From Trametes villosa (taxonomy: Eukaryota; Basidiomycota; Agaricomycetes; Polyporales; Polyporaceae): a stretch of 64,000 nt of DNA. The position numbers were made by a program, and so were the translations under genes. The notes under the pieces were generated by a model. It saw only the letters and a program-made list of their open reading frames with translations. It was not told the origin of the DNA and did no database searches. Where the stretch lies: positions 5,790,001 to 5,854,000 of the forward strand of contig PUDQ02000001.1 in the NCBI GenBank assembly GCA_002964805.2. Reading direction: 5' to 3'. Below are positions 56,734-64,000 of the stretch, one piece after another. The first letter of the stretch is position 1. Each line of letters opens with the position of its first letter.

Positions 56734-58419
56734 ATGCAAGCATGGGCTACTGCTCTGCGCCGTTCACTTCCTGTTCTCCGGACACAGTCTGCTAACCTTG
56801 CTCCCGGCAAGGGAGACCGAGGTATGCATCCCGGGTTTGATGTGTCATAGGGTGAGCTGCTTATAGTGGCTGCCCAATAGTTGTCGTAGCCATGTCCGGG
56901 GGCGTCGACTCCTCCGTTACCGCGGGGTTGCTTGCAAGACAAGTACGCCATACGACCCGCCCTTCAAGTACCAAAGCAGCTGGCTCACGACTCCTCTGCT
57001 AGGACTATGATCTTTCTGCTGTCTTCATGCGCAACTGGGACACTCGGGACGAGTCCGGCTCTGATAGCGGCTGCGAGTGGAAGAAGGACTGGGAGGACGT
57101 CCAGCGCGTATGCAAGATGCTGGATATTCCTTGCGAGATGGTATGTCTCCATCTTAGCACGGCTACGCTGAATGTGCTCACGTCGTATCTTCCGAATCAG
57201 GTCGACCTCTCGAAGGAGTATTGGACGCGCGTATTCGAGCCGGCTCTGGAAATGTGGGAGGCGGGCGACACGCCCAACCCTGACATCTGGTGTAACCGGT
57301 GCGTCTCACAGGCACATCTCCCGCTGGAAGGCCCTGACGCGGGTGCGAAGAGAAGTTAAGTTCGGTGCCCTCATGGACCGCCTGACCACGAAAGACACTT
57401 GGCTGGCTACCGGTACGCTCACTCAGAGTGAATACCCCTCGTATGATAAACTGAACCCGCTTGACAGGGCATTACGCGGACAAGAGATGGGCGCGGCCCC
57501 CACTTGGTCTATCTAATATTTTCGCGTACGACAAGATCCCTCCGCGCCCTCAGCTACGGCGACCAGTGGATCGAGCCAAGGACCAGACCTACTATCTCGC
57601 CGCCGTGCCAGAGAAGAGCCTGGCCCGTTCGATATTCCCCCTCGCGCCCTACAAGAAGGAAGCGGTGCGCCGGATGGCGACAGAATGGGGACTTCCGACC
57701 GCTTCCAGGGAGGAGAGCATGGGCATCTGCTTCGTTGGCGAGAAACGCCGCTTCGACGACTTCATATGTATGTGACCCATCTTCTAACCGCCGGCGTCGA
57801 TGCACTAACCTGGCCATTCTCTAGCCCAATACGTCGCGCCAAAGCCCGGGCCTATCATTGACCTGACTGATGGACAGACGATCGGCAGACACCATGGCCT
57901 GCACTCGTTCACTATCGGCCAGAATGCGCGGGTCAAGGGGATGCCCCATAAGATGTTCGTCGCTAAGAAGAATGCTCGGGAGAACGCAATATACGTCGTC
58001 CCTGGCTCGCAAGTCTATTCTACCCGCTCCAGCTAGCTTGCCTTGACGCTTAACCATTCTGTCCAGTAACCACTCGGCGCTATACAGCAGCTCTATCATC
58101 GTGGACAAGTGGAAGTGGATATGGGGGGACACCCCACCGCCCGATGTGGACAGCTGGAAGGGCATGCTTGCGCAGGTCCAGTTCCGGCACAGGATGCTGG
58201 ACGTGCCTTGCAGGGTCTACCAGTGGGTACATCTACTTATGGAGAGGTGACCGTGGCTGACATGACCTCTGATGCAGACAAGGAGACGACACCGTTCGCA
58301 TCGAGTTTAGACGACCACAGAGCAGCGTCGCGACAGGGCAAGTCGCTGCGATCTGGAAGGGCGACTGGTGTCTCGGGTGCGGTGTCATCTCGCACACCGA
58401 AGGCGCGAAGACGCTATAG
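56734..58419 (+). CDS. Mitochondrial tRNA 2-thiouridylase (MTU1/TRMU)
   Basis: Nine exons (56734-56821, 56881-56942, 57003-57140, 57201-57298, 57351-57412, 57468-57767, 57825-58008, 58067-58222, 58278-58419) encode 409 residues. The first ~28 residues (MQAWATALRRSLPVLRTQSA) are Arg-rich without acids, as expected of a mitochondrial presequence. The PP-loop is VVAMSGGVDSSV (residues 31-42). Catalytic cysteines are Cys127 in TPNPDIWCNREVKFG and Cys237 in ESMGICFVG. The C-terminal barrel ends ATGQVAAIWKGDWCLGCGVI. The enzyme puts sulfur on the wobble uridine of mitochondrial tRNAs for Lys, Glu and Gln. The intron 58009-58066 starts with GC instead of GT (GCAAGT), a known minor class. Splicing rather than frameshift is supported by phase and by continuity of the family sequence. 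Confidence 0.95.
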
Positions 58420-58860
58420 GCCGCCTGTCACACGACATTTGCGCGAACTGCGCAGCGTGATCATCGAGCGAGCTCTGCGCAGGCGCGCCACGGAGGGCCT
58501 GGGTGGAATCCTACAGGTACCGGCGGGGTTGTTCATACTGGGCCCCACAAGGAGCAGCAACTCAATCGTCGATCAATCTCATCTTGGGGGGATGTGGGAG
58601 GGATTCGAACGTGGCATAGAGATCGTTTCATGTAGTCTTTACGTACACCGTCGGTGTTGGCTGCTGGACCTGTCCACGAGCGCCCGCGGACTGTGCAACC
58701 CGGAGGATTCGCGCCACCTCCGAATAGGCAGTTGCATTCCACCTCCAGCTCTCCCCGCACTCCCCCAGCGTCCCTTCCTTGCCTCTTACCCCCTCGTCCG
58801 TGTACACTTCCGCGCGCTGCACCCAGGCTTTGAATCAGACACGTTCACAGACGATCCTGC
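58420..58860. other. Intergenic region upstream of the SAPS gene
   Basis: The 441 bp separate two plus-strand genes. A tRNA B-box-like string occurs at about 58602-58613 on the minus strand but no cloverleaf can be folded (see rejected items). No coding frame with splice support was found. Confidence 0.6.
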
Positions 58861-61800
58861 ATGTTTTGGAGGTACTCAGACAGCCCCTCGCCGCGCGAAC
58901 CGTCTTCACCGTAGCTTTGCCGGCAGATTTGGCTTCCATAATGCGACGGCAATCGACAACCTCCTGGACAAGGAGGACGTCTCGTTAGAAGCGATCCTCG
59001 ATGACGACGATCTGCTCCAGGAGTGCAAGGCCCAGAACACGAGGCTTATCGACTATTTCTCGCGTGTCGATGTCCTCCAACGCCTGCTGGGTTACGTGAC
59101 CGGCCAGATAGAGGGCGACGAGAGGGGCAGCTTCAAGTGAGTGCGATCCCGCCGTCCGCAGCGTCCCCGGTGCTCAGCCGTCGCGCCCTCGAGGTACCCC
59201 TACGTCGCGACCGAGGTCCTCTGCAGCGAAATATGGTCCATAGTGGACACCTGCATCGGCCGCCAGGACCAGCTGCTCGTGCCGTTCTGGGAGACCGTGC
59301 TCGACAAGTCGCCGGAGGAGATGAAGAGCGAGGTGATGATGGCGACGCACTTCGCGAAGGTCAACGTCGCGTTCCTGAGCAAAAAGCCCGCAGAGGTGAA
59401 TCCGCCCGTCTTTCCTCGTCCGTCCCGCGCAAGCGTGTCCTGAGCGGCGCCGTCCGCAGATGCTCGCGTTCATCCAGGCGCAGCCCGACATCGCGGAGCG
59501 CATCCTGCGGCACATAGAGTCGCCTCCCTTCGCGGACCTCCTCGTGCGCATCATCCAGCTCGACGAGCACCCGGCTGGGGCTGGGGTTCTTGACGTATGT
59601 TCCTATTTGCACGGTATATGCGCCCATGCGTATCCCTCTTACCTCAAGGCATACAGTGGTTGTCAAAGGAGAACCTCATGTCCCGCCTCATCGACCTGCT
59701 CTCCCCCGCACACAGCAGCGACATGCATACAGTCGTTGCGGAACTCATCAAGGGCATCATATCCATGGCCGCGCCGTCTCCTGCTGCAGGCATCTCCGAT
59801 GGTTTGAATCACCTGCCCGCGTCAAATATCTTCGCGCGCGAGCTCGCCCACCGGGACAACGTCACGAAGCTCGTCAGCTACATTCTATGCGACTTCCCTC
59901 CACGAAGCGAGGACCAGCAGTCATCCCCTGCGCACGACAATGTGTCCGATTCACCTCTCAAACCACTATCGCCGGAGTCTGCTGCTTCCTCGGTCGTACA
60001 GTCGATATGCATCATCATCGAACTGATTCGCCAGAACAACTCGGACTATTTCGAGCCGTACCTCTTCCACACACTTCGGAATCGTCTCATACAGGTGCAA
60101 CAGCAGCTACAAATGAATCCCGCTGGTGGACGTGAAACATTAGAGGCGGCTATGAAGGAGATGGTCAACCGCATGGGCGTCGTACATCTAGGGCCCGTAC
60201 TGGAGCTCATGTGCGAGCATCTAGCTAGATTGCAACAGTTCTTGAAGCAGCCGCGATCACTGGTAAGCCATATCCCTTGCTTCAACGGTCCGTATTACTC
60301 ACCGGATCATAGAATGGACCAGTTCTGACGACTGTCGGTTCACTTCCTCCTCTGACCTTCGAACGGTATCGGATATGCGAGCTCTATGCCGAGTTGTTGC
60401 ACTGCTCAAATATGTCGCTTCTGAATCGCGCCGCTGAGTTCGACCACCTGTATGACGCAGAAGGGAGGCTACAGGGCGGGCTGTCTGCCTTGGAGGAGCT
60501 TGCCCAGGTCATTGCCATCGGGAACGGGAGCGGGGACAACGACGGGATGGACGATGACGAGACCGACGAGGTCGAGCCCGCGCATGAGTTCCCTGTCTCA
60601 CATGCGCCCTCCTCAAATCTCACGGACTCCGACGACGATATGAGCGGGGACGAGCCCGGGAGCTCGGACGATGATGCTATGGAGGAGATTGCCATGTACG
60701 ACTCGCCCGCGCCAGGAACGAGTCCCGCACCGGCGGACTCGCCGTTATCCATCGCAGACTCGCCCGCCGCCTCCCCGCCGGCGCCCATCCCGTCCCCATC
60801 CACCTCCCCCTCCGACATCGCCGCGTTCCCCCAACCACACCACCGTCAGAACTCGTGGAGCTCCGACACCGAGAGGCCCGGGTCGCGCCCGCGCTCGGCG
60901 AGCTCCCGCCGGAGCATACGGCGGTCGACACGGGACACGCTGGCTGGGCGCCCAGTCCTTGGCGAGCGACTCAAGCAGCGGTTCTTGGAGGCTAACGTCG
61001 TCTCGACTCTGCTAGTGCGTTTTCTTGTCTTCGTATGCGAGTGGTTGATTGACGTCCCGCTGCTTAGGATCTATTCTTCGACTTCCCGTGGAACAACTTC
61101 CTGCATAGCGTCGTGTATGACTTCATCCACCAGATTCTCACTGGGCGGGTGGAGGGGGGTTACAACCGGGAGCTCACCGTAGCCCTGTTCCGGGACGCGA
61201 GGCTCATGCACCGTATCATTGAGGGGTCAAAACGGAACGACATCGAGAGGTCCGTTTGCTGTGTATGTATGCGCGCTCCTGCTTGTACTGAAGCTTCACC
61301 TACAGCTCCGAACCCAAGGGCGTCCGCCTTGGCTACATGGGGCACCTCACCCTCATCTCCGAGGACGTTATCAACGCGCTCGAGCACCTCCCGCCCGACC
61401 TGCGCCTCCAGATCGCCCAGTACGCACCACAACCGGAATGGGACGAGTACGTCACCGGGCGGTACAAGGAGACGAAGAAGAAGGACACAATCTTGCTTGG
61501 GGGCGGAAAGCCCGTGATCGCGCCGTCGATGCGGAACGCAGGCGCGGCGCAGTGGAAGGTCGACGAGGCGGACGCGATTGGGGCGTCGGCCCCGGCCCGC
61601 TCTTCTGACCAGCGGCCGGCGGTGGAGATGAAGGGCGAGTTTAGGAGGACGGCGAAGACGAGGGAGGGGAGCGCGGACTTCAGCGCGATGCCGATGGACG
61701 AGGAGGATGAGGAGTTCAACTCTGCTCCTCCTAGGGTGCGTCCTATTTCTCGGTATTATTTATGGGCGAAATGCTGAGACCAGCGTGCAGTTTGCGAACT

Positions 61801-62458
61801 ACCTGGTGCAGGAGATGCAGTCCTCAGAACACTTGGGATCTTCGGACGAGGCTTCGGATGAGGAAGAGGACGGTGGCTGGCTAGCGCAGTCAACGTTCGA
61901 GCTGCGCCCTCCTCCGGTGACCGCTCGCCAGCATGATGATGGTCGGAGACCACTGAGTTCCAGCGGATTCGAGGTACATAAACAATAAAACCCGTGGTAC
62001 CTCTCTGACCGCCATTTATGCAGGATGCGTTCGCGCCAGCCGACTCGTCACCATTCAACTCAAGTCGGGATCCATTTGAGGATGTAAGTCCCCGTAAAAC
62101 ACTCGCACAGCGTGCGCTCGCTGATCACTCCGCTGTCCAGGACGCATTCGGACCTTTCTCTGATACCGCTGCAGCGAGCGGCTCGGATCCGTTCAACTTC
62201 CCGACAACCACCACTACCAGCACGGAGGAGTTTATGGAGGACAGCACATTCGACTCGTTCGGAGACTTTGGTGACTTCCAGAGCGCAGGCTCCGGGTCTT
62301 TCGAGGCCGAGGGCACTCTGACGCCTACGGGCGCGGACAGCTGGAGCTTCACGAGCGCGTCGAGCACGGGGTCCTTCGAGGACAACTTCGCGGACCGCCG
62401 CGCGCCCGACGCCGGCGCCGGCAGGGACCAAGACGAACGGACTGCGCGCGACACGTAG
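58861..62458 (+). CDS. SAPS-domain regulator of Sit4/PP6-type phosphatase
   Basis: Eleven exons (58861-58871, 58927-59136, 59194-59395, 59460-59594, 59657-60262, 60313-61014, 61068-61249, 61306-61735, 61791-61973, 62024-62083, 62141-62458) encode 1012 residues. Exon 1 is only 11 nt (MFW plus two bases); joined to exon 2 it gives MFWRFGFHNATAIDNLLDKE, the expected N-terminus of the family. SAPS repeats follow: LQECKAQNTRLIDYFSR, VLQRLLGYVTGQIEG, VLCSEIWSIVDTCI, LLVRIIQLDEHP and ELIRQNNSDYFEPYLF, then NFLHSVVYDFIHQIL and GYMGHLTLISEDV. An acidic Ser-rich insert lies at about residues 425-530, and the C-terminus is disordered. SAPS proteins bind Sit4/PP6 and direct it in cell-cycle, TOR and tRNA-modification control. 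The family is clear; which yeast Sap it matches is not. Confidence 0.95.
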
Positions 62459-62610
62459 ACACCGTACGCTCGTTGTATAGCTGCCTGTGCTGTCGCTTAG
62501 ATCGCTTTCTGCCGCACCCCACTGTCTCTGTCTCTCGCACAACGCCTGTTCCTAGTACCAGTAGTGTATTCACGATGATCACGATTTAGACGTCTACCGC
62601 TAGCCAGCCT

Positions 62611-63740
62611 TTACTCGGGCTTGTAGTGGTACTTGCCCTCGCGCTGGACGGCGTTGAAGTCGAGCGAGGCGAGCTGCTTGCCGGTGCTGTCCTTGAGCGT
62701 GCACTCGACGTTGTCCCCAGGGACGATGGGCCCGACGCCGGACGGCGTGCCGGTGAGAATAAGATCGCCCTCCTGGAGACACGATCAGCTTGGGACGCGT
62801 GGAGGATCGGACCGATGTACCTCGAGCGTCATGATCGTCGAGATGTGGCTGATGAGGCTGGGGATGGGGAAGATCATGTCCTTGGTGTTCCCGTCCTGCT
62901 TCGTCGCGCCGTTGACCTGTGCCGAGCACGTATATTAGCACTGCGCCGTCACTAATGGGCACTAGAAGGCCCGCGAGTTACAACTAAATCCTGACCTTGA
63001 GAGCGAGCGACAGGTTGGCGGCATCAGCGACCTGCTCCTTGGGGATGTACGAGCTGATCGTATAGAATTGGTCAGGGCTTGGAGTAGTGAATGCCGGTCG
63101 GGGAGGCAGACCTTATGGGCGTGAACGTGTCGAAGCCCTTGGCCACGGTCCAGGGCAGCCGCTTCGCCTTGATCTCCTCCTGCACATTACGTGCAGTCAT
63201 GTCCACCGCGAGGGCTGGGCGGGCCAGGTGAGCGATCGGCGTTGTGCGGTCGTGAGCGGGCTAATCACCGTATCCTGCGATGTAGCTTTCGGCCTCGCTC
63301 TCGGGGATCTCGCGTCCGCGCTTGCCAACGACGACGCCGAGCTCCACTGTGCGTACTGTCAGCAGGGGCGGTACGGCAGGAGAAGTCCCGCGCACCTTCG
63401 AAGTGGGCGACGACCCCCTTGGGGATCTCCATGTCGCCCCCAGAGGGGAGGTAGCTCGTCGTGGGCTTCAGGAAGATGATGGGCTCCTTCGGCACCGCGT
63501 TGTTGAGCTCCTTGGCATGCTCGCTGTAGTTGCGACCGATGGCCACAATCTGGGAACGACATCATTAGCCTCATAGGTATGCTGCCCATCACCAGTCAAT
63601 GTATCTACCTTCTTGCCTTGCTGGACGAAAGATGCAGCGGCCATCCGTGCGGAAGTCTGGCTGAAGTTCCGCTGGAAGGTTTGGACAGAGGGCAATCCGG
63701 CTGCCCGTCGTGCTTGACTACGTGCTGCTGCCACGAACAT
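62611..63740 (-). CDS. FAHD1-type fumarylacetoacetate hydrolase family protein, mitochondrial
   Basis: Seven minus-strand exons (63740-63609, 63549-63396, 63346-63269, 63214-63112, 63053-62996, 62916-62821, 62772-62611) encode 260 residues. The start at 63740 gives an Arg/Ala/Ser-rich presequence ([20 protein letters not shown]) ahead of the second Met at about residue 33. The FAH fold shows [30 protein letters not shown], the metal-binding [16 protein letters not shown] and [12 protein letters not shown], then DTFTPISSYIP and [17 protein letters not shown]. The motifs and size (about 220 residues after the presequence) match FAHD1, a Mg-dependent acylpyruvase and oxaloacetate decarboxylase of mitochondria. 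The exact substrate is inferred from family. The gene converges with the SAPS gene, 152 bp apart. Confidence 0.93.
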
Positions 63741-64000
63741 GACTCTGGTTCCCACAGCAGAGTATAGACTATAGTATGCGATCTACAGGCCACTAATGCA
63801 GGTTCAACGCGAACCTAGTGGGTGCAATAGTCAGAAGCTGTCTGGTAATGAGACGTGCTGTAACCGAGGCGCGCTACGGTATCGCAGATACGTTGACCAA
63901 CTGACTCACCTGGTCCGTACGTATGTTCCTGCTCCTCTGACGCAAGCAGTCGGCCGACCACGAACGTTCCAACAATCCGAGCCCTGCGAACTCGCGCGTA
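63741..64000. other. Promoter-side flank of the FAHD1-type gene
   Basis: The last 260 bp of the window hold the upstream flank of the minus-strand gene. No coding sequence continuing off the right edge could be supported. Confidence 0.5.

Noticed and set aside
58247..58277. 31-nt intron near the end of the thiouridylase gene
   Set aside because: A 55-nt intron from 58223 to 58277 with a GTGGGT donor restores the family sequence and has a normal length.
58590..58690. tRNA B-box-like GTTCGAATCC on the minus strand
   Set aside because: The flanking bases do not pair into a T stem and no acceptor stem or A box lies at the right distance.
1..64000. Secondary-metabolite, defence or CRISPR-like cluster
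   Set aside because: No polyketide synthase, peptide synthetase, terpene cyclase, NLR-like gene or spaced repeat array is visible. The genes are mostly conserved housekeeping functions.

Overview
The window is nuclear DNA of a filamentous basidiomycete, most likely an Agaricomycete and perhaps a polypore (inference). The support is GC-rich coding sequence, many short spliceosomal introns of about 50-65 nt with GTRNGT donors and YAG acceptors, and compact genes on both strands. Gene content also fits: Zn2Cys6 regulators, ELP3, UPF1, CENP-C, ERMES and AP-2 mu. Gene models were built by joining open frames at consensus splice sites and checking that every exon set keeps phase to one stop codon. 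No database search was possible, so names rest on motifs and remembered family architecture.

Layout. 1-3038: 3' part of a fungal transcription-factor gene. 4507-6586: tandem pair of small secreted, GPI-anchor-like proteins. 7078-10385: protein with two PWWP-like modules. 11415-15679: Golgi apyrase, HYPK-like UBA protein and mitoribosomal mS51, tightly packed. 16689-18387: nucleotide-sugar transporter. 18927-27492: ELP3, MDM12 and UPF1, with a transposon-like insertion in UPF1 intron 1. 28587-30060: Zn2Cys6 regulator, followed by about 4.8 kb without a supportable gene. 34886-39907: GDSL esterase, AP-2 mu and an ABM-like protein. 40036-42856: tandem single-pass membrane paralogues. 43370-48813: CENP-C/Mif2 and a metacaspase-like protease. 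49575-53391: long disordered membrane-anchored protein whose only visible start codon lies in a small TA-flanked inverted-repeat element (53369-53924). 54243-63740: TRF4-type poly(A) polymerase, mitochondrial tRNA thiouridylase, SAPS-domain Sit4 regulator and FAHD1-type hydrolase.

Most genes are conserved housekeeping functions: RNA surveillance and tRNA wobble modification (UPF1, TRF4, ELP3, MTU1, SAPS), mitochondria (mS51, MDM12, MTU1, FAHD1), secretory and endocytic traffic (apyrase, transporter, AP-2 mu), and the kinetochore (CENP-C). They do not form a biosynthetic or defence cluster. The lineage-specific content is the two tandem pairs, the disordered membrane protein and the two non-autonomous elements. 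I found no rRNA, convincing tRNA or CRISPR array, and no transposase gene. The most notable observations are the ~1 kb element splitting an otherwise normal ~70-nt UPF1 intron between 11-bp direct repeats, and the element that appears to supply a start codon.
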